From assembly GCA_016808115.1 (NCBI GenBank), contig JAEQBH010007379.1:124001-188000 (forward strand): DNA of 64,000 nt, read 5' to 3'. This DNA is from Tetrastigma voinierianum (Eukaryota > Streptophyta > Magnoliopsida > Vitales > Vitaceae). The notes under the pieces were generated by a model. It was not told the DNA's origin. It ran no database searches and worked only from the letters and a program-made list of their open reading frames with translations. How positions within the stretch are numbered: the first letter of the stretch is position 1; every line of letters starts with the position of its first letter. This document shows, one piece after another, positions 1 to 11,799 of the stretch. The position numbers and the translations under genes are program-made.

Positions 1-2000
1 CCCCCTCTCCTTGGCATTCTGGTCCGCTCTTGCATGATACAGGCAGCACGAGCCACTTTGCACCGGCCCGGTGTGCCTGCGACACCCTTACGGTAGCTCT
101 TGCCTCCCGGGTGCGGCCGAGGCTGCTGTAGCCTCCTTCTTTGCTGCCGTCAACGCCCTTTGCGGAGTTCGCCTGCACGGTCGGAGCCTTGGGTTCGACC
201 GAGCGGCCGGGCCTCCCGCTGCGCGCACCGGCGGCAGCGCCCTTCCTGGGAGCCACGGGTCTGCTGGCATTGCTCCGGCCGAATCCGTTCACAGCCCTTC
301 TTGGCGGGTTGTGCGCCCGCCTGTTGCCGCATCTATAGCCACCTCTGCTCCGAGTGGATTTGGTCGGCTAGAGACCTTATTTGGCTATTCAGTAGGTGTA
401 ATTTGTAGCCCGATGAGCTACGGTTCATCTACAATTTGAGTGACTCAGTCACCTCGGTGAGCTTCCAGTTCAATTATTGATTACCTTAGTTGTATTTTCG
501 ATTGACGAGCCCTCTTCCGGAGTTTATTGATTTCGGATATGGTTCGTACTCGAGAGTGGGTCATAGCCATTGTGGTCGGTGATGCGCAGGCGAGAGCTGA
601 CCGGCTGGGTCCGGCTCGGTGTCATCAGGTCCACGGCGATGAAGAGCCTCGGGGGATTTTGTCGTTATCGGTTTCTGGATGGGACCTCGGGCCCCATCAC
701 AATACCTCGAGAGGAGAGTTAGGAGGGCGAGGCCTCGGCGGGCCTCGGGCCCGGCGAGTCATCTCTCTCGGCGCGATACATCACCGATCCACATCGGGCT
801 GCGGAGCGACATCATCACCTCGGTTGTCACGCCTCGAGATCGAGGCCCGGGTTGTTAAATGGGCACCCCATTCCCAGGGAATCTTGCACTACATTCGAGG
901 GTTCATCGGGAGTCATTCGATGTCCGGCGAGGGTGGTGATTTAGAGAGTCATGAGATTGATCGAGAGATTATTTTCTACCCTTCATGACTCAGAAGTATT
1001 ACCGCAGTGAATGGCTGCGGTTCCTATCGTCCCATGACATCTCGGAAGCGAGATGGTCCACGTGAGCTTTAGTTCTCTATTGATGATCGTCGCGGAGTAC
1101 TCAGAGCGGCCGATATTTCAAACTGTAGACTGCGTATACCGTAGGCCAATCGCAGTTATAGAGATTGGAGAAGCCCACCCACCTCATCGAGAGATGGTTG
1201 AACAGCGGCCGAGACACCGCGGCTGGACCAGTACTTTCGAGAGAGGCTGACTCAGCCTCGGATGTTCTTTGATTGACCATTTATTGGGACCAGGTCTATT
1301 CAGCTGCAGCGTATGTACAACGGAGGAGCCATCTTGGAGAGGCTCTTTCACCCAGGATCTGGAGGATCTTGGTTTAGTCCCTACGGTAGTGATGACCTCC
1401 TTGATGCATTTCGGGGAGAAGGTCCATCGGAAGGGCACAGTGCGACGGAGAGTCTTACATTTGCGTCAGGGACCCACTACGCAGGTTCTTGGTATTTGGG
1501 ACCGGGGCGGGATTGAGAGGATTAGATGCCCTCACGGTTACGTCGTGGGCAGTATGCGAAGTATCTTTCATCTCACGATGAGGACCCGGGAGGAGTACGG
1601 ATCGGGTGGTGAGGACTTATAGAGATGATATGCACGCCCGGGCCGAGATACGAGAGTCGACTCAGCGGATGTCACCTTCATCTCCTCCTCCACACACCAT
1701 CCGCATTGCGGTGATACACGGCCCATCTTATTCGGCGCACCGTTCACTGGTATGTTCATGCCGGTTCTAGAGATTGCGGGTGTGATGGATGCCTTCTCAT
1801 GGCGGCTGAGCGACGGTCGGAGGCTGACGGTGTCACTCTATGCTTGGATCATGGCGCGCCAGGCCTTCCTCGTGTTCGACCCACCACAGGCAGCCTATTT
1901 GGATGTTTGGGCTGCGGCGCGACTTAGGACCCACCACCACCACGGCGGTAGGGTGGTTAGGTTTCTTTTATGATTTTGTATAGTTACGGCTTTATCAAGC
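1..2000. other. GC-rich degenerate stretch, probably retroelement interior
   Basis: I recognise no gene here. The sequence is GC-rich with many CGAG/CTCGG words and contains several short unrelated open frames on the plus strand (527-988, 1269-1622, 1752-1973), none with a domain I can name. Composition resembles the degraded gag-pol of the Tat-type elements further along. The stretch runs into the 3' internal region and polypurine tract of the LTR element ending at 4846, so it may be that element's body. That is inference from position only. The left edge is cut by the window. Confidence 0.3.
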
Positions 2001-3198
2001 GCCTACTAATTTTGGTCGGATTTTATGTATTAGCCATAGTAGGCGGTGATACTTTGTATGTTGCTTTGTATTCATGTATTAGCCATTTTGGCTATATCAC
2101 TATTCGATTATATATCTGGACATACCGTGTTTAATGCCTTTACCATGTGTAAATGTTTTCTTTCAATTGAACAATTGAATTGCTACAGTGGACAGTGAAT
2201 TACTTTTGTTGGAAAGTGAATGCTTGTTTGTCACCTTTATGTTAGAACAAATTCCATGCCAGATCAATTATTGGTCAGTTGAAGTTCCGGCATGCTCCAG
2301 CGAAAATTTCCCCCTTATGCTATTCACACCTTTGCACTCAGTTATTTCAATAGGGCGTGAATTTGCATACTTCTTTAAACTGCATGGCTAGGCCTTAAGC
2401 ATGTTGGCAACCTAGGATGGGTTTGTGTTGCCCACATTCGAGAAGACCAATGTTGTCTTCCAAAAGGGAAAAGAAAGAAAAGAAAAGAAAAAGAAAAAGA
2501 AAAGAAAATAAAGAAAAAAGAAAAATAAAGTCGTGAAGTTTTGCCTTGAAACCGAGCACGATCCGAGGGTGTATGAAAACCTTTGAAACCCGATGCCCTA
2601 TGCCCCTTAATTGGTTGAAGTCATCGATTTTGTGTTCGTTACATGGGTGGATAGGTAGAGTCTAACTTGGTGCTTAGTGCTTGATTTTGAAGTCATTTGG
2701 AGTCCGGGGTGAAGCCTTTAGAGTTTGTGGTCGGTGATCCTTTTGGCAGTGCCTAAACCCAACTAATTGGTTGAAGTCATCGGTGGACCCCGTTACGGAC
2801 TTTGAGTGAGTCGAATTTTAAGCATTGCGGCCCTACAGTGTAGTTGAATAAAGAAGAAGTGCGTAACTATCCTTATCTAGGTTGTTCAGCTGACTTAAGG
2901 CCATGTCGGTGCTAGGTTGGGGAGGGGAATGAATTTTGCAATTTATTGGCGTAATCTGGTTACATATAAAGAACCATTAGACTTAGGTGAAATTCAAGTT
3001 GAGAATCATGGAACCAATATTGACCTAAAATTGTTCTTGTATGGTTTTGGCTCTTTCATGTCGGTTTTCAAACTTAGTGTCCATTTTTCAGTTTAAGGAC
3101 AATGTTTATATGTACATATACCTTTTTGAATCATAACCTTTTTGAAAATCACCACATGCATCTCCTTTTAATTTTGCATTGCTAAGGGACTAGCAACG
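2001..3198 (+). other. Non-coding 3' internal region of an LTR retroelement
   Basis: No gene is recognised. The stretch is AT-rich, carries a nearly pure A/G run at about 2460-2531, and ends in a polypurine tract next to an LTR. That is where the untranslated 3' internal region of a Ty3/gypsy element lies. Large non-coding 3' regions with A/G runs are common in Athila and Tat lineages. Assignment to either lineage is inference. Confidence 0.5.
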
Positions 3199-3214
3199 TT
3201 TCGGTTGGGGGGTG
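3199..3214 (+). promoter_or_regulatory. Polypurine tract of the left LTR element
   Basis: A G-rich tract ending in GGGGGGTG directly precedes the TG that opens the LTR at 3215. In LTR elements this site primes plus-strand DNA synthesis. Its place just left of the LTR shows that 3215-4846 is a 3' LTR and that the element body lies to the left. Confidence 0.7.
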
Positions 3215-4844
3215 TGATTAGTGCCCAAAAAGTGCTATTTTGAACCTTTATTTTAGATAGGTTTGAGTGCTTTTCTTGCGCTAATCATGTATTGTCTGAT
3301 TAAGTGTTTAAGTCTTCTTAGTATCGCTTATGGATTTAAGAATTATTTTTGGTTGTTTTGCAGGTTTTGCGTACTTTGGGAGTTCAATATAGAGATATAA
3401 GATGAATCATGAAGATTGGGCACCAATTTAGCCGACCATCAGGCAAACCATAAATCAAAGAGAGAATGAAGGCAAAATGAAGAAAAATCAATGCGTGGAG
3501 GAGTAGGCAATCTGGTGATGAATCGGCAAATCAGGAATTTAGCTAAGATTGCGGCGTTGGGATTGCGAAAATTCAGCGACCTTAGCGAAAATTTCGCAAT
3601 CTTAAGCGAAATTGACAATTTTAAGACCCGAAATTTTCGCTAAAGCCTTTATTCTAAGCGAATTTCACGTTTTAGCTACTCCGCAGAATTTCGCTAAATT
3701 GTGAAATTTCGCTAACTAACAAAATTGCCGGGGTCTAAGCGAAATTTCCTATTTTGCTATCTCTTGGTGATTTTAAGCTGGCTAAGCGAAATTTTCGTAA
3801 CTAAGCGAAATTTAGCTAACTAGCGAAATTCCCTAGCGATTTTTTGAGCCTTAGCGAAATTCACTGCCTTGTCATGCTTTTGTAATTAATGCAATGAGCT
3901 TCAATTTTGGTGTATTACTCTCTTGTCCTAAAATTAGCCAAATTGTTAGGCTTTGTGGTATTTTCATACATTGGGTGGCCTATGGCCCTCCATTTTGTAA
4001 CCAGCGAAATTGAAGAAACAATTTTTGGTAAGTTTTTATTTTTTTTTTTGTCTCGTAGTTTAGTAGGGTTTGCTTTTCTCTCTTCTCTCTCCTCTTTCCC
4101 TTATTTTCTTGGTGCAAACACCCTCTTGGGGATGACGCTGAGATGTAGCTAAACCTCTTTCTTGAAGAGAAGGAAGCTAGCTTGGTGGTGGGGCATATGC
4201 AGGTTGTCTTCTTGTATTAAAAGCTACAGGTACCGTGTTTATGGCCCTATCTTCTCAAAATATGGTTGAATAGCATTGAATGTTATTAATTTGGCCAATA
4301 CTTACCATGCTTTAGGATACAATGCATACTTATTGCTAGATGCACTGTGGTTCATTAGATGGTCTTTACGAGCCTCTGAGATGATATTTAATGTTAGGGT
4401 TTGAGCGAAAGGGCCATAGATGGTTATGTCACTGTGTTGACTCAAATAGGAGTTGATTTTAGGTGAGGTTTGCTAGTTAAGCATAGATAGGTTATGGGTT
4501 TGGGACTATAGGTTGCTTGTCATAGCAGCCGAGGATAAACTTAGGGACAGCAGTTTGCCCACTAAGTTACCAGGATTAGTGACTAAATCCTTAAAGTTAA
4601 CTTTTCACACTTCATTTCAGTTTTTTACGATTAATCAATTTTCAAACTCATCCTGCTGTTTTTAAAAATCCAAAGGGTCAAATAGAAAGTCTTACCTTCA
4701 ATTGCATATGCAAATCATTCCTAGGATGAAAACTACATCCGTGTTCGGCCTGAGCCACTATGCGCAGTAGCTTGACTACGGTAGTAGTAGGAACTTAGGT
4801 ATATAAATTTTGTTGATTTTAGCTCAGCCTACTGTGGCACGAAT

Positions 4845-4846
<2 letters not shown>
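3215..4846 (+). repeat. LTR family I, 3' LTR (1632 bp)
   Basis: It begins TGATTAGTGCCC and ends GGCACGAATCA, an imperfect inverted terminal pair with TG...CA ends. Two other copies lie in this window: 16619-18225 on the minus strand and 37571-46614 on the plus strand. The three share the opening about 75 bp and the region after the pyrimidine-rich tract (about 4075-4300). A cluster of GCGAAATT words in both orientations fills 3540-3870. Unlike the other copies, no clear TATA box is seen at the matching place. A (GT)19 microsatellite follows directly. The lineage is probably Athila/Tat-like Ty3/gypsy, judged from the upstream polypurine tract and layout. Confidence 0.8.

Positions 4847-4884
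<38 letters not shown>
4847..4884. repeat. (GT)19 microsatellite
   Basis: A perfect GT run of 38 bases starts on the first base after the end of the family I LTR. Confidence 0.97.
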
Positions 4885-4888
<4 letters not shown>

Positions 4889-6813
4889 ATTTCATTTACA
4901 AATATTTGATCACTTCAAAGTATACAATTTCATATACGATATTTCATTCGAAACTCAAATCATGCATTTCACACATTTACGTATAATTTTCCTTAAGCGA
5001 ATTTAACCATTTCTTTTCGGTGCCTAGGATAGCGAATCAACGGCGCGATCAGTTAGGCCTCTGAGGCCATTAAAAAAAAAATTTATAACACGATCGATCT
5101 CGTTGGGTCTGCGACACATTGTTAAAATGCGTTGTGTGTACCTTGTTAATCTTATTCCGTTGAGCGCTACTAATGAGTATCTTATATATTAATTGATTCA
5201 TAGTCTTGCTAGTTTGACCCTTATTGGTATATCAATCTATCAACCTTCAGATATGACGGATAACATTCGATTAAGGGGCATTAAAACTTCAGGTCATAGT
5301 AATTTATAATATTGTATATACATTTATACCCAAATAATACACATTTTGATGCTCATACGATTTTTATGGCGATACATTAAATCCTATTTTCTAAATAAAC
5401 AAAACAAATCACATATGCAATTTTCTTGAAAAATTATTTCAACCAACGATCACAAAAACTTGAAATAAGAAGAGATGGAGAACCTAAAAAGGTTGTGGCT
5501 CACTCAGTTTATATCCTGGAATCCCGTTCTTGGGTGAGTTTTATAAATCGCGACCTAATCATGAAAATTAGAGAACAATATTAGTTGGCTTATTTAGGTT
5601 TCTAGTTAGGGTTGTTTTCTACCCAACTTCCTTCAAGTACAATTTTCTGGGAACAAATGAGCCACATTTTACCTAACTTCCTTCAAGTCCATTGTCCCCT
5701 ATAAAACTATTTTATTCAAAAATTGGAATCATCCAATTTAGACATGAGAAACTCAAGATATTTCAAAACAATGGACTACTCTATTTTCAAAACATAGCAA
5801 TTTGCCGAAAATAGAGCCTCACTTTGGCAATTTAAGATTACAAAAGGGTCCAGGTTGAATACACTTATTTCAAGGAGATTGGTTCTCCTAGAATTCTAGT
5901 TTACTCAGAAATTTGAATCACTCAATTTGGATGAGTGATGGTCAAGTTATGACCAAAACAAAAACATGAATTTGAATTTTTTGACAACATCTCCCCTAAA
6001 ACCCCAATATTTCCTTTATACAAAAATTCCTCAAAACCAATCCTAATCCAAAAGCACTTCAAAACTTAACCCAAAACAACCCAAAAACTGATCTACAACC
6101 ATTTAAAACACTTCTATTCTGATTTGGGGTTTTCATCAAACCCAAACATAACATTAAAAGGGGTTATGGTTAGTTTCACACCTTTAATCTCTTTCTTTTC
6201 ACTTCCTTCTTCTTCCTTTTCCTTTGTTTGGCTCAAATCCTTGGAAATCACAAAGCCAACTTGATCTCCTCTCTCACTCTCTCAACGGTGTCCTAGTTCT
6301 CAATGTGAAGATATGCTCAAATGAGAAATTGTATTCAAAGACCAATTTTTGGTCTTAACTCAAAACCTTCACTAGACCTTGTTTAGCTAGCACATTATTT
6401 CCTCATTTCTCAATTTTGCATTTTAATCCTTCTTTTCTCTTTCATTTGCTATTCAACTTATTACCCTTCTTCCATTTGGCACACCACTTTCTCATTTATG
6501 ACCCTTGAGTCCTCATTTGACATTTACCTATTTAACCTTAATTCTTTTATAATTTTCGGGTTTTATCATGTTTGTTTAACAATATAAATTCTAGAAAAAA
6601 TACTGTTTAACTTATTTTATACCATAAACATGTTATAAAGCGCTACAAGTTATTTTAGAGTACAATCAAGCATGTAAAGTACAATCATCAAATCAAAACT
6701 CTCAATGTGCTACCAATAATCAAGTATACAAAAAGCGCAAAAAAAGAGGTATCTATCAATTAACTAATCAAAAGCCACATTTTTTCCAATTTGTATTCAA
6801 GTTTAACCCTCAA
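4885..6813. other. AT-rich intergenic stretch, no gene seen
   Basis: I see no coding region or RNA gene. Read on the minus strand from the primer-binding site at 6814-6833, it would lie where the long untranslated leader of an Ogre/Tat-type element sits. That is a guess from position. A pyrimidine-rich patch occurs at about 6185-6235. Confidence 0.5.
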
Positions 6814-6833
6814 TGTCCCGAACAGAGTCGCCA
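6814..6833 (-). promoter_or_regulatory. Primer-binding site, minus strand, Ogre/Tat type
   Basis: On the minus strand this reads TGGCGACTCTGTTCGGGACA. The TGGCGACTC start is typical of primer-binding sites that follow the 5' LTR of plant Ogre/Tat elements, where a tRNA-Arg primer has been proposed. It lies three bases from the CA end of the minus-strand LTR that begins at 6837. Confidence 0.6.
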
Positions 6834-6836
6834 TTT

Positions 6837-7175
6837 TGTGGACCTTGAATTTTTTGTTATTATGCACTTCCTACTAAAAACGCGAGACTCGTTTTTATTT
6901 CTTTGAAAACCCATCTTAAAAATGGTTTTGGAGTCGCCGTTTATTTTTATTTTATTTTAAAAGGAAAAACAAAATTAAAAATTAAAAACCCTAAATATGA
7001 CTCATTGTGGAAAAAGCAAGTCTAGGAAAAACCGAGTATAAGTCTAGGGGCTATGTTACTTATTGGGAATGTACGATAGCAAGCCGTAGCACCTCTCTAA
7101 GCCCCTAAAGTAAGGTTTCTACTAAAGAAACTAAGGAAAATATGGCTTTTGGCTAATCGATCAATAGATAACAAC
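6837..7175 (-). repeat. Minus-strand LTR part, cut by gypsy-1
   Basis: The stretch resembles Ogre-like plant LTRs. It carries a second GAGTCGCC word near 6932, an AAACCCTAAATATGACTCA word near 6985 and an AGCACCTCTCTAAGCCCCTAA word near 7090. Its 3' end in its own sense is at 6837 next to the primer-binding site. At 7176 it is interrupted by the 5' LTR of gypsy-1, and AT-rich DNA after 19385 may be its continuation. Confidence 0.5.
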
Positions 7176-7794
7176 TGATGATGCCTACAAAACATGTGTA
7201 TGGGCCAAGAACGCAGACCCAAGAGACAAACCACCAACAAGGCTTAAGGTGGGCTTAGGGGGTAGGCTTGGAAGTGAGCCCAGTGTGAGAGCTCGGCCCA
7301 TGATGACATCCGATCACTTCTAAGGCACGAGCCCCGGTTAGGAACTAAGCCCGCCCTTCGGATAAATAGGTAACATGGATGGTCCACCATCCAACAAGCG
7401 AGACGTATAAAGTACCCACTCTCCATGATCCGCTCTCCACTCATTGAGGGAGGAAGGATCTCTCACGATCATAGCTCCCTAATTATCCTTTAATGTTCAG
7501 TTAGCGATAAGGAAGAGGAGATTCCCCACCCAATTGGGAAAATGCCATATAGCCGTCTAACAAGGAAAGTCATTGTGATCACCCACGATAAATACCGAGC
7601 AATTCCACCGAAGAAAGGGACGTAATCACAAAACCATCAACAGTTGATCTTTTTCCTTTCATGAAAAGCCGGCTTAGGTATCGGGCGGCCGACACACCTC
7701 CCCCGGACCACGTACGTGCGGTGCAAGTCGTGCGGACGGACGGATCGACTTGGGGTTTCAACGAGCTCGAGGCCTATCTGGAATCGCACCATCG
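7176..7794 (+). repeat. gypsy-1 5' LTR (619 bp)
   Basis: It starts TGATGATGCC and ends GCACCATCG, where the 3' LTR keeps CATCA. It aligns throughout with 18762-19385, with scattered substitutions and small indels that indicate an old insertion. It holds a TATA-like word near 7406. Confidence 0.92.
7402..7415 (+). promoter_or_regulatory. LTR TATA box
   Basis: GACGTATAAAG in the 5' LTR matches GACGTATAAAAG in the 3' LTR (about 18980-18990). It is the likely start region for the genomic transcript, by analogy with other LTR promoters. Confidence 0.5.
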
Positions 7795-7795
7795 G

Positions 7796-7815
7796 TTTAG
7801 CGCCGTCTGTAGAAC
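7796..7815 (+). promoter_or_regulatory. gypsy-1 primer-binding site region
   Basis: GCGCCGTCTGT follows the 5' LTR within a few bases. A GGCGCCGTCTGTGGG word is usual just after the 5' LTR of Tat-lineage plant elements, where a tRNA 3' end pairs to start minus-strand synthesis. Here it has a few substitutions. Confidence 0.65.
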
Positions 7816-7868
7816 ATTGTTCTTCTGAGATCAATTGATTTCTCGGTGGTGATCGAATCGGCTCGAAC

Positions 7869-9360
7869 ATGGCGGGGAAGTCACGCAGCTCCACACAAGG
7901 CCCAGCAAGACCCGACAAGGCAGCGTTAACGGCGAGACAACCAAGTAGCGGCTCTCGGGCTCTTGATGCTAACAGCGAGATGGAGGAACTTCAGATCTCG
8001 TCAATCGGCGCGTCTACTAAGGGAGTTGGCGAGACTCACGAGCGAGGGCAATGCCCACGGGGGGCACAATAGGCCCGTGAAGGCCTTGATACCACCATAG
8101 GAGGAGCAACGGCCTCGGCACCGGAGATGTTGACGGAGGAGGAATAGCGGCCGGGGGGCATAATCCTACCTTACCCCACAGGATGGTGTGATGAGGGATG
8201 CTGGCGAGAACAGGGTGATGAGCCAGCCCCTTATCAACGGGGAAGGGGAACAATCTTGGGCCACTTGGTTCGGGACATCAAACTCGGCCATGAAAGAAAT
8301 TTGTAAGGTGAACCCTAGTCCATGGATGCTCTGATATAGTGATCCCTGGTTCACGGCGAGTGCTACACTTCCCTCCCGAGTGAGGTCGGGATGCGCGGTC
8401 CGGGGCCTTTTGTTTGGATACATGGGCACTCAGCACCTACAGAGACACATGGGTTACAGATACCGGGACCGGGTGCGTGTAGAGCCTTCGCCATCACGCT
8501 AAAAGGCTCAGCATTGGCCTAGTTCAACAAGCTCCTACTGGCCTCAATCTCATCTTTCAGAGAGCTCTTCATCGCTTTCGTATCCTGGCAATCAAAGCCT
8601 GAGCGTACGAAGCTAGCGACCACCTGCGGCCGTGCTTGAGGCCCACGGGGATGTCTGAATCGAGAGGTTCAACTCGAGTCATTAAAAGTAGACATCCCAT
8701 GAAATTTTCCATCACATTGCTTTGCTCCTTGGGCTAGGCATACGATCCAAAGACCTAATGTTCTCCATCTCGAAGAACCCCACCAAGCATGGTAGGGTGC
8801 TACATGACGAAAAATACATCGTGGCGAGGGCCCTTGTAATACAGCGGGGCTCGCGCAGGAAGCAGGGCCCGAGCGGGACCGAAGCCTCAGAAGACGAAGA
8901 GACCGAGACATATCTCCATGGAAGAACAGAGAAAACATATGTCGATCTCGAGAGCTAATGTCGGGGACCTTTGGTGCCAGGCTGAGCTCTGTGCGGTACC
9001 TCGACGGTTCCACAGCGGCCTCGATGTCTCAGTCATCGAGGTGCGACATGAGAATTTTTAAGGTGGCCGTCTCGGATGAAGAGGGACCGACAAAAGAGAC
9101 ACTAACCAAATGCGCGAGTTCCACAAAGATCATGGGCACCGAATAGATGATTGTGTTCAATTGAAGAAAGAAATCGAATTCCTAATCTGACATGGACATC
9201 TCCGCCGTTACGTGGCTCCAAAAGATCGGAACCAGGCACCTCCTCCACCACCCCGTCAGTCAGCCCCAGCTCAACATCAGCAACCCCTAATAGAGATCAA
9301 TGTGATTTCGAGGATTATTTGGTGGTGAAATCGATTCAGCTAGGAAGGCTCACTGCGTAG
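7869..9360 (+). pseudogene. gypsy-1 gag (degenerate)
   Basis: Gag forms the particle that packages element RNA. The ATG at 7869 opens a 67-residue frame beginning MAGKSRSS, placed as expected after the leader. Gag-core residues are readable across frames near 8515-8740: an LALAWFNKLP-like stretch, then SKDLMFSISKNP in an open frame at 8722-8958. At 9105-9200 the sequence shows the F-H-x-D-H-G-H-R-x-D-D-C pattern followed by QLKKEIEFLI, the usual cysteine/histidine end of Tat-lineage gag. Several frameshifts and stops separate these pieces, so no intact protein can be made. The gag assignment is firm, but exact ends are approximate. Confidence 0.8.
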
Positions 9361-9871
9361 CGTCATATCAAAGGGAGACAACGGAGGTGAGATGTCAAGC
9401 TCCCTCGGTTGGATACCACAGCCTTCTCGGTTTCGACATGGAAGGTTGCCAACATCCCTTGGCGACCAGCTGGTAATAAAGTCGTCGTGGCTATTCGCGA
9501 TTCAAAGTGCGTGATCGACAACGAGGGCTCAACCAGGACATCATATTGTCGGCGTTTAACAAGATGGGTATAGGAAGGGAGAAGCTAGAACCGGTGAGTA
9601 CCCACTTATTGGGATTTCGGAAAGATCTTTGCTTAGATTCGACCAATGGGTACTCACCTTAAATCCTATGTCAACCTACTTGGTAAAGTTCCTCATAGTA
9701 GATGCTCCCTCGGCGTACGATATGTTACTGGGCAGGCCTTATCTCAATGCTTTAAGGGTCGTCCCCTCCGCCTATCATATGGTTATCAAGTTCCTAACAG
9801 AGAACGGAGTAGGAGTGGTTCGAGGAGACCAGCGGGTAGCCAGGGAATGCTACTCGACGTCAATAAAATAG
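9361..9871 (+). pseudogene. gypsy-1 protease (degenerate)
   Basis: This is the retropepsin-like aspartic protease region that follows gag. The active-site zone near 9513-9570 reads V-I-D-N-E-G-S, where an insertion separates the D-N from the G-S of the usual D-N-G-S of Tat elements, and the frame is lost after it. Downstream, the open frame at 9629-9871 contains FLIVDAPSAYDMLLGRPYLN and ENGVGVVRGDQ, the conserved end of the protease domain in this lineage. Stops and frameshifts break the region, so it is inactive. Confidence 0.8.
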
Positions 9872-10049
9872 AAAGTCATAAAAAGTGTCCACATGGATAG
9901 CTCGACGCAGAGCGGTTTGGACACCACGACCAACACCCTCGAAAAGTGGAACCCGGTACAACTTGGCGACCCGGCCCGAACACCTGCCTACATCAAATGG
10001 GTCAGGGGCGTCAAAGAACCCCTCATCCTTCTGTGAAAATCTTGAAGTA

Positions 10050-10790
10050 TTAAACGGAAGCAGAGGGACATGGAATTGACCCCGTGTTATCACCTACAAG
10101 GCGAGATATCAACCCCACTCCTTCAAACCCATCAACGAAAGAAGAAGTTTTGTATAAAGGCCAATGGCGATCAACGAGGAGTCGGCAAACTCCTCGAGCT
10201 AGAGCTATCAGAGGTAGATTATCCCGATTGGTTGCAATTTGTATGGTTTCGTCGAAGGAAAATGAATGGCGATTACGGCGTGACTTTGCAGATGCTAATC
10301 GGGCTTGCAGAAAGATGGATTTTCCACAACTGGCAGATACGACCTCATAGTGAATGCCACTACTAGCCAAGAGCTCCTCGGCTTCATGGACGCTTTCTCG
10401 GGTTATAATCATATCAAATGGTTGGCCTTGAGAATACCTCGTTATTGGCCAGGACCGGGGAGCGTGCGTGGTGATGCCTTTTGGGTTGAAGAACGCTAGG
10501 GCCACCTATCAAGGTTAATTACGGAGATGTTCAAAAACATATTGGGCATCCATGGAAGTATACATAGGCGACATGTTGGTGAAGTCGGTCGAGCCCGAGC
10601 TCCGCGTAGACCACCTAGGTTGGTCGTTCCGAATCACGAAGGACTACAAGATGAAGTTAAACCCAACCAAGTGTGCTTTCGGAGTCTCCGTAGGGAAGTT
10701 CTTAGGTTTCATAGTCAACAGCCACGAAATAGAGGCAAATCCAGACAAGATAAAAGTCGTGCTCGACATGCAACCACCCTCACACTAAAT
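10050..10790 (+). pseudogene. gypsy-1 reverse transcriptase (degenerate)
   Basis: RT copies element RNA into cDNA. Pieces in different frames give EVDYPDWLQF, a GFMDAFSGYNHIK block at about 10381-10420, and the catalytic strand in an open frame from 10552: MEVYIGDMLVKSVEP, then LNPTKCAFGVSVGKFLGFIV. The family's YIDD box reads YIGD (10561-10572), so the first catalytic aspartate is lost. Further frameshifts occur between 10250 and 10550. The RT assignment is secure from these blocks. Confidence 0.88.
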
Positions 10791-10799
10791 AAATTCAGC

Positions 10800-11790
10800 G
10801 CCTGACCGGGAGAATAGCAGCGCTGAGTCGCTTTGTGTCCAAATCCAGTCCTTCTTTCAAGTTCTAAAGGCCTTCCAGCACAGGATGCCCACTATGAAAG
10901 TGGTTCTCGGCGTAAAACCTGCCCCCTCCCTATTTAGGTAAGCCTGGGGAACTCATACCTTCACCTTGCCGTTTCGATGATTTCTCAATTAGATTACGCC
11001 AGTCGAGAGAGCGAGTTAGAGCACAGCCGACAGTCTATTCTTGTGGCCCAGAGCTGCGAGATTAGAAAGGTATTCGAGATGGAGAGCTAGTTCTAGCATT
11101 GGTGACCACGCCGGAAGACTTGACCATGCTTCGAAACTCATGCCATCTGGTCCGATAGAACACCTATGAAGCAAATCTTTTGCATAAACCGAAACACCGG
11201 GAAGGCGAGTAAAATGGGCCATAGAGGCAGAGTGAGTTAGGCATTAAGTAAAAGCCAAACGAGGATCAAGAACCAGTTTTGAGATTTCATCATGGAATTC
11301 ACCTTAAAGCCTACGAAACCACCGACTCGCGTCTGACCTCCCCATCACGGAGGTTGTCCGTGATGGGCCGCCAAGCAAGAAGTGGTGCAAGGTTGATTCG
11401 ACCTCCGGATAGGATCGGCGTGGAATACTTTCAGTTAGGTTGGAGCCTCTAATAACAAAGAGCGAATATGAAGGCTGTCATTGTCGAACCTCGCCCATGG
11501 GCTAATCAATAACTAGAGGTATGCAGGATTCCCAGCTGGTGGTGAAGCAGATAGAAGATTCCTACGAAGATAGGGGTGAAAAAATGACCCTTTACCTCAA
11601 AAAGGTTCATGAACTGCTCAAAAAATTCATACGGGTTCAGGTCAGATACATCTCGAGGGTAGAAAATTCATAGGTGGATGCCCTGGCAAAGTTAGCAACG
11701 GCGTCACAAGAAGACCTGGATAGGTGGATGCAAGTCAAGCACCTCCCGGAGCCCTCAATAAAAATCAACAACAAATAAATTTTCCCAGTG
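10800..11790 (+). pseudogene. gypsy-1 RNase H region (degenerate)
   Basis: The stretch lies between RT and integrase, where RNase H sits in Ty3/gypsy elements. I can read weak blocks, such as a KWAIELSEFxIK-like string near 11210-11260 and VDALAKLATASQEDLDRWM at 11677-11734, the usual end of the tether/RNase H part in Tat pol. Multiple stops are present. Boundaries are approximate. Confidence 0.6.
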
Positions 11791-11799
11791 ATGACTGCG

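Noticed and set aside
88..439. Pro/Ala-rich protein frames on both strands
   Set aside because: Overlapping frames in GC-rich DNA on both strands, no domain, and no agreement with any neighbour.
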